From positions 248,001 to 312,000 of the forward strand of contig NZ_JACYOT010000005.1 in NCBI RefSeq assembly GCF_014858005.1: DNA of 64,000 bases, given 5' to 3'. Under the pieces are notes generated by a model, which had not been told where the DNA came from, searched no databases, and saw only the letters and a list, made by a program, of their open reading frames with translations. Source of the DNA: Propioniciclava soli. GTDB taxonomy: Bacteria > Actinomycetota > Actinomycetes > Propionibacteriales > Propionibacteriaceae. Every line of letters starts with the position of its first letter. Positions within the stretch are counted from its first letter, which is position 1. Below are positions 17,246-26,167 of this stretch, piece after piece. The translations under genes and the position numbers were made by a program.

Positions 17246-18279
17246 GCACCGCCGCCACCGCCCCGACCACCCCACCCGTCCCCGTCACCCCCGAGGGCAC
17301 GGACGAGCGCCGCTCCCCCGTGCGGGACGCCCTTCGTGCCTCGTTGCAGCAACTCTTCGTGTTCGCCGCCCTGATTGTCGTCTTCGCCTTCTTCATGGCG
17401 TTCGCGAACAACTTCGACCCCGTCGTCGTCATCCCCAACATCCTGCTCCAGGCGGCCGCCATCGGCACGATGGCCCTGGGTGCGACATTCATCATTGCGA
17501 CCGGCGGCATCGACCTGTCCGTCGGCACCGGCATGACGTTCTGCGCCGTCATGGCGGGCGTGTTCATGTCGAGCGCGTTCATGAACCTGCCGCTGGGCGT
17601 CGGCCTGCTCCTCACCCTCGGCGTCGGCGTGGCGATCGGGCTGGTCAACGGCATCCTGATCGCCTTCCTCGACATCCCGCCGTTCATCGCCACGCTCGCG
17701 ATGATGATGGTCACCCGCGGGCTGTCGCTCATCATCTCCGGCTCCTCGTCGATCCGGATCGAGAACCCCGACTACGCCTGGATCTCCAACGGCCGCCTGC
17801 TGCCGTTCCTGTCCAACGCAGCGCTCATCTTCATCCTGCTCGGCGTGGTCGCCGCCGTCCTGCTCGGCAAGACGCTGCTGGGGCGCTACGCCCTCGCGAT
17901 CGGCTCCAACGAGGAGGCGACGCGGCTCTCGGGCATCAACGTGCGGCTCTGGAAGACCCTGGTGTACGTGACGGCCGGCGTCTTCACCGCCCTCGGCGCC
18001 ATCCTCTACTCCGGACGCTTCGGCTTCGTCCAGCCGGCCGAGGGCTTGGGCATGGAGCTCCAGGTCATCGCCGCCGTGGTCATCGGTGGCACCTCGCTGG
18101 CCGGCGGACGCGCCAACATCGTCGGCACCATGATGGGCGCGCTGCTCATGATGACCCTCAGCGTCGGGCTGCAGATGATGGGCGTCGCCCAGCAGTGGCA
18201 GCTCGTCGTGACCGGCGTCGTCGTCCTCATGGCCGTCTACGCCGACATCCTGCGACGCAAGCGCGCCGCCTCCCTCTGA
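17242..18279 (+). CDS. Sugar ABC transporter permease (RbsC family)
   Basis: A 345-residue integral membrane protein of the branched RbsC/MglC permease family, with about eight to ten spans. Family marks include ATFIIATGGIDLSVGTGM, the GxILGxxNG-like GLVNGILIAFLDIPPFIATL, YALAIGSNEEATRLSGIN (the ATPase-contact EAA-like region) and VIGGTSLAGGRANIVGT. It imports a pentose or deoxyhexose with the adjacent ATPase and binding protein; L-fucose is inferred from the cluster. The GTG overlaps the ATPase stop (GTGA), with AAAGGA at about 17228-17233 as its ribosome-binding site. Confidence 0.92.
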   Translation: MSTAATAPTTPPVPVTPEGTDERRSPVRDALRASLQQLFVFAALIVVFAFFMAFANNFDPVVVIPNILLQAAAIGTMALGATFIIATGGIDLSVGTGMTFCAVMAGVFMSSAFMNLPLGVGLLLTLGVGVAIGLVNGILIAFLDIPPFIATLAMMMVTRGLSLIISGSSSIRIENPDYAWISNGRLLPFLSNAALIFILLGVVAAVLLGKTLLGRYALAIGSNEEATRLSGINVRLWKTLVYVTAGVFTALGAILYSGRFGFVQPAEGLGMELQVIAAVVIGGTSLAGGRANIVGTMMGALLMMTLSVGLQMMGVAQQWQLVVTGVVVLMAVYADILRRKRAASL

Positions 18280-18332
18280 TCCACCACCCCACCACCGGGA
18301 GGCCCGTCCTCCCCCCACGAAAGGAAACCGCC

Positions 18333-19385
18333 ATGCGCACTCTGCGCTCCGCACTGGCCGTGTCGTCCGTGCTCCTGTTGGGGCTCACGGCCTGCTCGAC
18401 CTCCGGCTCCGGAACCACCTCGCCGGCCACCGGCACGACGCCTGCGGCGCCGGCCACGACGTCCACCACCGCTGCGCCGTCGGGCGATCTGGCGGCCGAC
18501 CCCACCCTGCCGAAGGGCGACGGCACCCAGACCGTCTACCTGGTCTCCAAGGGCTTCCAGCACCGCTTCTGGCAGGCGGTCCGCGAGGGGGCCGAGCAGG
18601 CGGGTGAGGACTACGGCTACCGCGTCGAGTTCGTCGGCCCGGAGAACGAGCAGGCCATCACCCAGCAGCTCGACCAGCTGCGGACGGCGCTGCAGCAGCA
18701 GCCGGCCGCCATCGGCTTCGCGGCGCTCGACTCGGGGGCGGCTGGCCCCGTTCTCGAGGAGATCCAGGCCGCGGACATCCCCGTCATCGCGTTCGACTCC
18801 GGGGTGGAATCCGACATCCCGCTCACGACCGTCTCCACCGACAACCGGGCCGCCGCAGCGGCTGCGGCCGAGCACATGGTGGAGTTGGTGGGCGGCACGG
18901 GCACCGTCGGCCTGGTCTGCCACGACCAGACCTCCGCCACCGGCCAGCAGCGCTGCGAGGGCTTCCAGGAGTACATGGCCGAGAACGCCCCCGAGATCAC
19001 CTCGTTGGATCCGCAGTACGCCGGTGAGGTCGGGCTCGCCGCCAACACCGCCCGCGCCCTGATCCAGGCCAACCCCGGCATGGTCGGCATCTACGGCTCC
19101 AACGAGGCGTCGGCCATCGGCGCGCTGCAGGGCACGGTCGAGTCCGGCCAGGATCTCACGGTGGTCGGGTTCGACTCCGGCCAAGCCCAGCTGGACGCCA
19201 TCCGCAGCGGCCAGGAGGCCGGTGCCGTCACCCAGTCCCCGGTGCGCATGGGCTACCTGACGGTGGAGGCCGCCGTCCGCGCGATCAACGACCTCCCGCT
19301 CGACGAGGTCATCGACTCCGGCTACGCCTGGTATGACGCCACCAACATCGACGACCCGCAGATCGCCGCCAACCTCTACGAGTGA
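18333..19385 (+). CDS. Sugar ABC transporter substrate-binding lipoprotein
   Basis: A 350-residue periplasmic-binding-protein-like lipoprotein. The signal peptide ends in LLGLTAC, followed by a Thr/Ser/Pro linker to about residue 55, then a type I sugar-binding fold ([64 protein letters not shown]) of the RbsB/RhaS group. It would capture the sugar, probably L-fucose, outside the membrane and hand it to the permease. GAAAGGAAA precedes the ATG at 18333. Confidence 0.92.
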   Translation: MRTLRSALAVSSVLLLGLTACSTSGSGTTSPATGTTPAAPATTSTTAAPSGDLAADPTLPKGDGTQTVYLVSKGFQHRFWQAVREGAEQAGEDYGYRVEFVGPENEQAITQQLDQLRTALQQQPAAIGFAALDSGAAGPVLEEIQAADIPVIAFDSGVESDIPLTTVSTDNRAAAAAAAEHMVELVGGTGTVGLVCHDQTSATGQQRCEGFQEYMAENAPEITSLDPQYAGEVGLAANTARALIQANPGMVGIYGSNEASAIGALQGTVESGQDLTVVGFDSGQAQLDAIRSGQEAGAVTQSPVRMGYLTVEAAVRAINDLPLDEVIDSGYAWYDATNIDDPQIAANLYE

Positions 19386-19452
19386 CCCCCGGTGCGGGTG
19401 GGCCCACGGGTCCACCCGCCCCCCACCACCGACCCAAGGAAGTGTCCCCATC

Positions 19453-21246
19453 GTGACCCAGCAACCCCAGTCCCCGCAGCCCCAGTTCCCACACCCCAAG
19501 ATCGGCATCCGCCCCATCATCGACGGCCGGCGCCGCGGCGTCCGCGAGAGCCTCGAGGACCAGACGATGGCGATGGCCGAGCGGGTCGCGGCGCTCTACT
19601 CGGCCGAACTGCGCCACCCCGACGGCACCCCCATCGAGTGCGTGATCGCCGACTCCACGATCGGCCGCGTTCCCGAGGCCCAGGCGGCGGCCGAGAAGTT
19701 CCGCCGCGAGGGCGTCGGGCTCACCCTCTCGGTGACACCGTGTTGGTGCTACGGCACCGAGACCATCGACATGGATCGCACCATGCCGCACGCGATCTGG
19801 GGCTTCAACGGCTCCGAGCGCCCCGGTGCGGTCTACCTCGCGGCCGCGCTCGCCGGCCACGCGCAGCTGGGCATTCCCGCGTTCGGGATCTACGGCGAAC
19901 ACGTCCAGGACGCCGACGACGAGACCATCCCGGACGCCGTGCGCACCCAACTCCTCGACTACGCCCGCGCCGGCCTGGCCGTCGCGACCATGAAGGGGCG
20001 CAGCTACCTCGCGATGGGCGGCGTGTCCATGGGTATTGCCGGGTCGGTCGTCAAGGACGAGTTCTGGTCGAAGTACCTCGGCATGCGCAACGAGTACATC
20101 GACATGAGCGAGTTCGACCGGCGGGTGCGCGAAGGCATCTACGACCCCGACGAGTACGAGAAGGCGCGCTCGTGGATCCGGGAGAACCTGACCCAAGGCG
20201 AGGACTTCAACCCGGCCGAGGACCAGATGACCGACCAGCACGACGACTGGTGGGACTACTGCACGAAGATGACGCTCATCGGGCGGGACCTCATGGTGGG
20301 CAACCCGCGGCTCGCCGAGCTCGGCTTCGGCGAGGAGGCGCTGGGCCACGGGGCGCTGGCGTCCGGTTTCCAGGGCCAGCGGCAGTGGACCGACGGCATG
20401 CCCAACGGCGACGTGATGGAGACCGTGCTCAACACCCAGTTCGACTGGAACGGGCCGCGTCCGCCCCACATCATGGCAACGGAGAACGACGCCCTGAACG
20501 GCGCGTCCATGCTGTTCAACCACCTGCTGACGAACAAGGCGCAGCTCTTCTCCGACGTGCGCACCTACTGGAGCCCCGAGGCGGTCGAACGCGTCACCGG
20601 GCACCGGCTGGAGGGTCGGGCGTCCGGCGGCATCATCGACCTGCGCAATTCCGGCTCCACCACGCTGGACGGCACGTTCGCCGCCACGGTGGACGGCGAG
20701 CCGGGCATCAAGCACTGGTGGGATCTCACCGAGGACGACCAGGCGGCCATGCTGGGGGCCACCACGTTCCACCCGGCCAACGTGGGCTACTTCCGCGGCG
20801 GCGGCTTCTCGACGCACTTCCGCTCCGCGGGTGAGGTACCGGTCACGATGTGCCGGGTCAACCTGGTGGACGGGCTCGGCCCGGTCATGCAGATCGCCGA
20901 GGGCTGGACCGTGGAGCTGCCCGACGAGGTGGCCACCACCATCGAGGCGCGCACCGACCGGGCGTGGCCGACGACCTGGTTCGTGCCGAACCTCACCGGC
21001 GAGGGCGCCTTCACCAGCGTCTACGACGTCATGAACGCCTGGGGTGCCAACCACGGCGCGATCAGCCACGGCCACATCGGTGCGCAGCTCATCACGCTGT
21101 GCGCGATGCTGCGCATCCCGGTGAACATGCATAACGTGGCGCCCGACCAGGTGTTCCGGCCCAAGGCGTGGCTGTCGTTCGGCACGCAGGACGCCGAGGG
21201 AGCCGACTTCCGGGCCTGCGCCACCTTCGGCCCGCTGTACGGCTGA
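19453..21246 (+). CDS. fucI: L-fucose isomerase
   Basis: A 597-residue enzyme closely resembling E. coli FucI (591 residues), which interconverts L-fucose and L-fuculose. The N-terminus has [19 protein letters not shown], then [15 protein letters not shown] and MGIAGSVV. The metal ligands known in E. coli (Glu337, Asp361, His528) correspond to Glu344 in [10 protein letters not shown], Asp368 in LFSDVRTYW and His541 in SHGHIGAQ; the 24-residue spacing of the first two is conserved exactly. Similar isomerases also accept D-arabinose. The GTG start at 19453 has AAGGAAG at about 19435-19441. It lies in the cluster after the transporter genes and 17 bp before the kinase gene. Confidence 0.96.
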   Translation: MTQQPQSPQPQFPHPKIGIRPIIDGRRRGVRESLEDQTMAMAERVAALYSAELRHPDGTPIECVIADSTIGRVPEAQAAAEKFRREGVGLTLSVTPCWCYGTETIDMDRTMPHAIWGFNGSERPGAVYLAAALAGHAQLGIPAFGIYGEHVQDADDETIPDAVRTQLLDYARAGLAVATMKGRSYLAMGGVSMGIAGSVVKDEFWSKYLGMRNEYIDMSEFDRRVREGIYDPDEYEKARSWIRENLTQGEDFNPAEDQMTDQHDDWWDYCTKMTLIGRDLMVGNPRLAELGFGEEALGHGALASGFQGQRQWTDGMPNGDVMETVLNTQFDWNGPRPPHIMATENDALNGASMLFNHLLTNKAQLFSDVRTYWSPEAVERVTGHRLEGRASGGIIDLRNSGSTTLDGTFAATVDGEPGIKHWWDLTEDDQAAMLGATTFHPANVGYFRGGGFSTHFRSAGEVPVTMCRVNLVDGLGPVMQIAEGWTVELPDEVATTIEARTDRAWPTTWFVPNLTGEGAFTSVYDVMNAWGANHGAISHGHIGAQLITLCAMLRIPVNMHNVAPDQVFRPKAWLSFGTQDAEGADFRACATFGPLYG

Positions 21247-21263
21247 TCGAGGGGAGCTGAACC

Positions 21264-22679
21264 ATGGCACCCACCGCCCTCGCCGTCGATCTGGGATCCT
21301 CGAGCGGCCGCGTCGTGGCCGGGTCCTTCGACGGCGAGGCGGTGCGCCAGACCGAGGTGTACCGCTTCGCCCACGAGGCCCAGCGCGTCGACGGGCACCT
21401 GTGTTGGGATGTCGACGGCATCCTTGGCCACATCGCCACCGGCCTGCGGGCCGGGGTGGAGCGGTTTCCGGACGCCGCCACCGTCTCGATCGACACCTGG
21501 GGGGTGGACTTCGCGGCCCTGGACGCCGCGGGTGAGCGCGTCACGTTGGTGCGCGCCTACCGCGACGAGCGCACCGAGCGGACGCTGCCCGCCTTCCGCG
21601 AGCGGCTGGACGACGCCGCCGTCTGGGCGGCCACCGGGACGGCGCCCGCGCTGATCAACACCGCGAACCAGCTCTTCGCGTTCTGCACCGAGGAGCCGGA
21701 CGCCGCCGCGCGCGTCGAGCGCGTGCTCCCGCTGCCGGACTACTTTGTCCGGGAGCTGACGGGCGAGCTGGGGTGGTCGCGGTCCATCGCCTCGACCACC
21801 GCCCTCACCCGGCCGGGCGCGGGGACGTTCTCCGACGAGGTGTTCGCCGCGTTGGGCCTCCCCCGCTCCTGGTTCGGTGGGGTGACGCCGGAGCACACCG
21901 TCGTCGGCCCCTGCCTCCTGCCCGGGTTGGAGCGGCTGACCGTCGTGCGCGGCGGGGCCCACGACAGCGCGTGCGCCGTCCAGGCGTTGCCGCGCGCGGT
22001 GAGCTCGACCACGGCCTTCCTCAGTTGTGGCTCGTGGTCGGTGCTCGGCGTGCTGCACGACGCACCCCTGCTGTCGGACGCCGCCCGCGCCCTGGGCCTG
22101 ACCAACGAGGCCTGCGCGGGCGGCGGGCTGCGCCCCCTGTTCAACATCACGGGCCTGTGGATGCTGCAGGAGTGCCAGCGCGAGTGGCGCCGGGCCGGCG
22201 CCTGCCACGACATCGCGGAGCTGGTGACGCGGGCCAGCGCGACGCCGAGCGCCGGCGTCCTCATCGACCCCGACGACGCCGGCTTCGCCCGGCCCGGGGG
22301 CATGGCGGAGCGCATCGGCGCGGCCGTGGCGGCCGGCGGTGGGCCGCCGCTGGACGAGGGGGGCACCGTGCGGGTCGTCCTCGAGTCGCTGGCGGCCCGG
22401 TACGCGCGCGGCGTCCGCGACCTGGCCGACCTCACCGGCCGACCGCCCGATCAGGTGAACGTCGTCGGCGGCGGCTCCCGCAACGGTCTGCTGTGCCAGC
22501 TGACCGCCGACGCCGTGGGCGTCCCCGTGGTCGCCGGGCCGGCCGAGGCGTCTGCGCTCGGTTCGCTGCTCGCGCAGCTGGAGCTGACGGGTGCGTTCGG
22601 GCCGGACGAGCGCGCCGGGGTGATCACGGCGTCCACCGCGACGCGCACCTTCGACCCGGCCGCGCGTGGGATTGAATGA
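21264..22679 (+). CDS. FGGY-family sugar kinase, RhaB-like, probably L-fuculokinase
   Basis: A 471-residue FGGY carbohydrate kinase. It begins with the phosphate-1 motif AVDLGSSSGRVVAG and has IDTWGVDFAALD and ACAVQALPRAVSS..LSCGSWS as the adenosine side; VNVVGGGSRNGLLCQLTADA is the C-terminal ATP-binding segment. The N-terminal and hinge segments resemble rhamnulokinase RhaB more than E. coli FucK. Given the adjacent fucI and fucU it most likely phosphorylates L-fuculose, though L-rhamnulose activity cannot be excluded. The aldolase that would act on the product is not encoded in this window. GGGGAG precedes the ATG. Confidence 0.88.
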   Translation: MAPTALAVDLGSSSGRVVAGSFDGEAVRQTEVYRFAHEAQRVDGHLCWDVDGILGHIATGLRAGVERFPDAATVSIDTWGVDFAALDAAGERVTLVRAYRDERTERTLPAFRERLDDAAVWAATGTAPALINTANQLFAFCTEEPDAAARVERVLPLPDYFVRELTGELGWSRSIASTTALTRPGAGTFSDEVFAALGLPRSWFGGVTPEHTVVGPCLLPGLERLTVVRGGAHDSACAVQALPRAVSSTTAFLSCGSWSVLGVLHDAPLLSDAARALGLTNEACAGGGLRPLFNITGLWMLQECQREWRRAGACHDIAELVTRASATPSAGVLIDPDDAGFARPGGMAERIGAAVAAGGGPPLDEGGTVRVVLESLAARYARGVRDLADLTGRPPDQVNVVGGGSRNGLLCQLTADAVGVPVVAGPAEASALGSLLAQLELTGAFGPDERAGVITASTATRTFDPAARGIE

Positions 22680-22683
22680 GGGC

Positions 22684-23667
22684 ATGAACAACAGGGGGAA
22701 GCGGATCAACCTGCGCGACATCGCTGCCGACGCGGGGGTGTCGGTCGTGACGGCCTCCCGGGTCGTGCGTGGGCTGGATCTGGTGGCGGAACCCACGCGG
22801 GAGCGCGTGCTGGAGGCCGTGCGTCGGCTGAACTACCAACCGAACCTGGCCGCGCGGTCCCTGTCGGCCCACCGCACCGGGTCGGTGCACGTCATCAACG
22901 CCGTCCAGATGTTCCACGGGCAGGTGGCCGCGTTCGTGGCGATCTGCGAGGAATTGGCCGCGCTGGGGTTGCACACGTCCACGTCCGTCCTGCCGCCCGG
23001 GACTCAGGAGGCGGACATCCGTGAGCTGGTGCCGATGGGGGCGGACGGCATCATCATCCTCGGCGGCCGCACCGAGCCGAGCCCGTGGGTCGACCAGATC
23101 GCCGCGTTGATGCCGACGGTCGTCATGGGACGCGTGCACCGGCTGCCGGCGACGGCGGTCGGCGTCGCGGTGGACCATGAAGCCGGGGCGCGCGCGGGGG
23201 TGACCCACCTCCTCGACGTCGGGTGCCGGCGCGTCGCGCACGTGTCGGGGCCGCCGGACTGGATGGACGCCCACCTCCGCCTGGCGGGCTACCGGGCGGT
23301 GTGCGCGGAGGCAGGGATGCCCGAGCTGGTACTGCCCGCGGACTCCTGGGACGCCGCCGCGGCCGTGCCGCTCGTCAGCGCGCTGCCAAACGACATCGAC
23401 GGCGTGTTCGCCGCCAACGACCAACTGGCGCTCGGCACGCTCCACGCGCTGTGGCGGGCCGGCCGCTCCGTCCCCGGCGACGTCCGCGTCGTGGGCTATG
23501 ACGACATTCCTGGGGCCGACTCGTTCCATCCGCCGCTGACCACGCTGCGCCAGGACTTCCACGGCGTGGGACGCCAGGCTGTCGCGTCGCTGAACCTCCT
23601 GATGAATGGTCAGGCGGCCACGTCGTCCGTCATCCAACCCACCCTGATCGTCCGCGCGTCCACCTGA
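22684..23667 (+). CDS. LacI-family transcriptional regulator of the fucose cluster
   Basis: A 327-residue LacI/GalR regulator. The helix-turn-helix and hinge are at residues 8-58 (INLRDIAADAGVSVVTASRV; ARSLSAHRTGSV), followed by a periplasmic-binding-protein-like effector domain ending in VVGYDDIPGADSFHPPLTTL. The gene begins 4 bp after the kinase stop, inside the sugar cluster, so it is probably autoregulated with it. The palindrome ATGACAGCGTTATCAT at 15665 is the likely operator, with the free sugar or a derivative as inducer. Confidence 0.92.
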   Translation: MNNRGKRINLRDIAADAGVSVVTASRVVRGLDLVAEPTRERVLEAVRRLNYQPNLAARSLSAHRTGSVHVINAVQMFHGQVAAFVAICEELAALGLHTSTSVLPPGTQEADIRELVPMGADGIIILGGRTEPSPWVDQIAALMPTVVMGRVHRLPATAVGVAVDHEAGARAGVTHLLDVGCRRVAHVSGPPDWMDAHLRLAGYRAVCAEAGMPELVLPADSWDAAAAVPLVSALPNDIDGVFAANDQLALGTLHALWRAGRSVPGDVRVVGYDDIPGADSFHPPLTTLRQDFHGVGRQAVASLNLLMNGQAATSSVIQPTLIVRAST

Positions 23668-23676
23668 GAGGAAACC

Positions 23677-24117
23677 ATGCTGTACGGACCCCTGATCCAT
23701 CCCGAACTGCTCTCCGCGCTCGGCCGCTCCGGCCACGGCGGCAAGCTCCTGATCACCGATGGGAACTACCCCGTGACGAGCGGGGCGCCGGCGTCCGCCG
23801 ATCGGGTGTACCTGAACCTCGCGCCCGGGCTGCTGACCGTGAGCCAGATCCTCGACGTGGTGCGGCAGGCGATTCCGATCGAGCGGGCGGGGTTGATGGT
23901 TCCGGCCGACGACGCGACCGGTGCGGAGCGTCCCGATTCCATCCCGGCCCACGACGAGTACCGGGCGGCGTTGCCGGGCGTCGCGTTCGACGAGATCACG
24001 CGCTGGGACTTCTACGAGGCCGCCCGGGCGAGCGACGTGACGGTCGTGATCGTCTCGGCCGACCAGCGCCTGTACGCCAACCTGCTGCTGACCGTGGGTG
24101 TGCGCGCAGGCTCCTGA
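23677..24117 (+). CDS. fucU: L-fucose mutarotase (RbsD/FucU family)
   Basis: A 146-residue member of the RbsD/FucU family, which speeds interconversion of alpha and beta anomers of L-fucose and related sugars. Seen features: LIHPELLSALGRSGHGGKLLITDGNYP (given by its key His and Asp positions: the H-G pair near residue 20 and the D-N-P of the following strand), the middle FDEI segment, and the family's C-terminal Tyr-Ala-N-L-L. Residues SADQRLYANLLLTVGV match the usual end. Length fits. GAGAGGAAA precedes the ATG at 23677. It is the last gene of the fucose cluster and is followed by a palindromic element. Confidence 0.88.
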   Translation: MLYGPLIHPELLSALGRSGHGGKLLITDGNYPVTSGAPASADRVYLNLAPGLLTVSQILDVVRQAIPIERAGLMVPADDATGAERPDSIPAHDEYRAALPGVAFDEITRWDFYEAARASDVTVVIVSADQRLYANLLLTVGVRAGS

Positions 24118-24150
24118 CGTCTGGCGAGCGTCGGCTGGCCCGCCCGTCCG

Positions 24151-24224
24151 GGCGCCGACACGCACACTTCGGGCTCAAACTCCGGTTCCGGTAGCGGAGT
24201 TTGAGGCCCAAACCGGAGTGTGAG
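24151..24224 (-). repeat. 74-bp palindromic element, copy 3 (decayed cassette, left end)
   Basis: Nearly identical to copy 1 at 14922-14995: the same GGCGCCGACAC end, the same 11-bp core arms and the same GTGTGAG end, in the same orientation. One difference, CCGG for TCAG in the loop, removes the stop codon that terminates the intact GNAT gene. Confidence 0.85.
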
Positions 24225-24592
24225 CGAACCCAACCGGACGGGCGAGCCGAAATCGGCGGTGGAACGTCGGTCGCCCCAGGCGGTGGCCGTCGGCACCGCG
24301 TCCCGTCTCGATCATGCCGATCGTCTCGAGGATCCGGACGGAAGCGTGGTTGACGACTTGGGTCTCGACCCCGATCTCCTGGAGCCGAAAGACCTCGGAT
24401 CCGTGGCGGACGCCGGCGCGCGGTGAGGCCAGTCCGTGCCCCGGCCCACCGCGGCCTGGGGCCGATCTGGAAGCCAAGCTCGCGGCGTCCGGTCTCAGCG
24501 CCGTGCAGGTCGACATGGCCGTCCACAGGGGACCCGTGCACGACGCTCAGGCGGAGCAGCGTGTCGGCCGCGCGGCAGACGTCGTCGCCGCC
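24175..24592 (-). pseudogene. Decayed GNAT acetyltransferase copy
   Basis: This is a broken copy of the GNAT gene at 14958-15509. Its two frames can be aligned in order: [11 protein letters not shown] joined directly to [36 protein letters not shown], then, after a frameshift, [20 protein letters not shown] and NHASVRILETIGMIETGRGA..LGRPTFHRRFRLARPVGFAHTPVWASNSAT. About the first 26 codons and an internal stretch of about 22 codons are missing. The 3' end enters the palindrome exactly as in the intact gene. It cannot make an active enzyme. Confidence 0.85.
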
Positions 24593-24593
24593 G

Positions 24594-24667
24594 CTCACAC
24601 TCCGGTTTGGTCCTCAAACTCCGCCACCGGAACCGGCGTTTGAGTCTCAAACGTGAGTGTCGGCGCC
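24594..24667 (+). repeat. 74-bp palindromic element, copy 4 (decayed cassette, right end)
   Basis: Exactly 74 bp from CTCACACTCCGG to GTGTCGGCGCC, inverted relative to copy 3, so the GTGTCGGCGCC ends point outward as in the intact cassette. The core arms are CTCAAACTCCG and CGGCGTTTGAG, with one mismatch. Confidence 0.85.
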
Positions 24668-24720
24668 TCTTGGGGGGACGGGTGGAGTGCCAGAATCGGG
24701 TGAGCAGTGGAGGAGGTCCG

Positions 24721-25572
24721 GTGGCGAGCAGGAGAGACAAGCAGGCGGCCGTGTCGGCGCGCCAGCGCATCGCGGAGCAGCAGCGCGCCGAGCAGGTGCG
24801 CCGGAAGCGCACCAGGATGATCATGGTGGGCGTGGCGGTCGTCGTCGCGCTCGCGATGATCATCGGAGCCATGCTCCTCGCCAACGCCGCACGTCAGCGC
24901 GAAGCGGCCGGTGAGGGGTCGGACGCCTATGTGTCCGGCCTGTCGCAGGTCTCGGCCCCCCAGTTGGACGCCGTGGGCGTGGGCGCGGCGCGCGATGCCG
25001 CCACCCCCGTCGAGGGCGGCGAACCAGTCATGGTCGACGGGAAGCCCCGTGTGCTGTACGTGGGCACGGAGTATTGCCCCTACTGCGGCATGGAACGCTG
25101 GGCGCTCACCATCGCGCTGTCGCGGTTCGGCACGTTCGATGGCTTGGAGGCGTCCCGAACCCCCGCCAATGAGTCGAGCATCCCCACCGTCAGTTACGAG
25201 CACGCCACCTATGCGAGCGATCTCATCGTCTTTGACGGATTCGAGACCGCCGACGCCGAGGGCCGACCACTCCAGACACTGTCGGCCGACGACGACGCCA
25301 CGCTTCGGCAGTTCAATCCCGGCGGCAGCGTTCCCTGGACGTACTGGGGCACCTCCCACCAGCTCGGGGCGTCCTACGACGGCGGCTTCCTCGCCGACGC
25401 GAACCCTGACGAGGTGCTGGCCCGCCTCGGCGACGCCAACAGCTCCGAGGCGCAGGGCATCCTCGGGGCGGCCAACGTGCACACCGCCCGCATCTGCGCC
25501 CTCACGGGCAACCAGCCGGGCGAGGTGTGCCAGGCTCCCGGAGTCCGGGCCGCCGCCGAATTCATCGGCTGA
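24721..25572 (+). CDS. Membrane-anchored thioredoxin-like protein (DUF929 type, DsbA-like partner of VKOR)
   Basis: A 283-residue protein with a basic N-terminal cytosolic segment, one membrane span (about 33-56) and an extracytoplasmic domain that carries a CPYC redox motif at 119-122 ([15 protein letters not shown]). This is the arrangement of DUF929 proteins, thioredoxin-like partners of VKOR. A second Cys pair near the C-terminus ([13 protein letters not shown]) may form a structural disulfide. Its stop overlaps the VKOR start by one base (TGATG). Together the pair should oxidise cysteines in secreted proteins. GTG at 24721 with AGGAGGT at about 24711-24717 decides the start. Confidence 0.87.
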   Translation: MASRRDKQAAVSARQRIAEQQRAEQVRRKRTRMIMVGVAVVVALAMIIGAMLLANAARQREAAGEGSDAYVSGLSQVSAPQLDAVGVGAARDAATPVEGGEPVMVDGKPRVLYVGTEYCPYCGMERWALTIALSRFGTFDGLEASRTPANESSIPTVSYEHATYASDLIVFDGFETADAEGRPLQTLSADDDATLRQFNPGGSVPWTYWGTSHQLGASYDGGFLADANPDEVLARLGDANSSEAQGILGAANVHTARICALTGNQPGEVCQAPGVRAAAEFIG

Positions 25573-25991
25573 TGGGCGCCTGGCTCAGCCGGGGGCTGTG
25601 GACTGTCGGGCTGCTCGTTTCCGCGTACCTGACCGTCCAGCACTTCACGGGCAACGCCACCCTGGCGTGCTCGGACGCGGGCATCGTGAATTGCGAGTCG
25701 GTCACGACCAGCCGGTGGGCGTACGTGTTCGGCGTCCCCGTGGCCTTGCTCGGGCTGCTCTGGTTCGTGGCGGGCACCGTGTTCGCCTGGGTGCTGGAGC
25801 CCCGGCTCCCCCAGCAGCGGGCGCGCCTGCTGGGCGCGGGCTACACCGGCGTCGGCGTCCTGTTCGTGCTCTACCTCATCTACGGCGAGATCAGCCTTGG
25901 CCAGATCTGCTCCTGGTGCACGGTGGTCCACGTCGTGACGGTGGCGCTGTTCTGCGGGTACCTCGGCACCTGGTACGCGAACCACGCCTGA
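25572..25991 (+). CDS. Vitamin K epoxide reductase family protein (disulfide-forming oxidoreductase)
   Basis: A 139-residue four-span membrane protein of the VKOR family, which in actinobacteria replaces DsbB: it reoxidises a DsbA-like partner and passes electrons to a quinone. The diagnostic cysteines are present: the loop pair Cys33 and Cys41 (CSDAGIVNC) and the active-site CSWC at 113-116 in LGQICSWCTVVH. VFGVPVALLGL after the loop Ser is also typical. It overlaps the thioredoxin-like gene by one base and so is co-translated. Confidence 0.92.
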   Translation: MGAWLSRGLWTVGLLVSAYLTVQHFTGNATLACSDAGIVNCESVTTSRWAYVFGVPVALLGLLWFVAGTVFAWVLEPRLPQQRARLLGAGYTGVGVLFVLYLIYGEISLGQICSWCTVVHVVTVALFCGYLGTWYANHA

Positions 25992-26047
25992 GGGCGGCAA
26001 GGACGCCGGCGGCCTGGGGCGTTGCGTCACGGCTTCCGGCGGACGGG

Positions 26048-26121
26048 CTCAAACTCCGGTTCTGTCGTCAAACGCCGCCACCGGAAGTGGAGTTTGAGAC
26101 CCAAGCGTGCGTGTCGGCGCC
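26048..26121 (+). repeat. 74-bp palindromic element, copy 5 (solo)
   Basis: A solo copy of 74 bp that begins CTCAAACTCCGG and ends GTGTCGGCGCC. The core arms are diverged (TCAAACGCCG against TGGAGTTTGA). It lies between the VKOR stop and the glycosyltransferase start in the same direction as copies 2 and 4. Confidence 0.8.
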
Positions 26122-26167
26122 CCCCAGTGCGCTTGACACCTCAGCCGCCACCCAGAAGGGTGGGCGC

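Noticed and set aside
24911-26167. Long plus-strand frame upstream of the GT4 gene, joining it to the thioredoxin-like gene region
   Set aside because: The upstream part is an out-of-frame shadow of the thioredoxin-like and VKOR genes; real glycosyltransferase similarity begins at the GTG at 26168.
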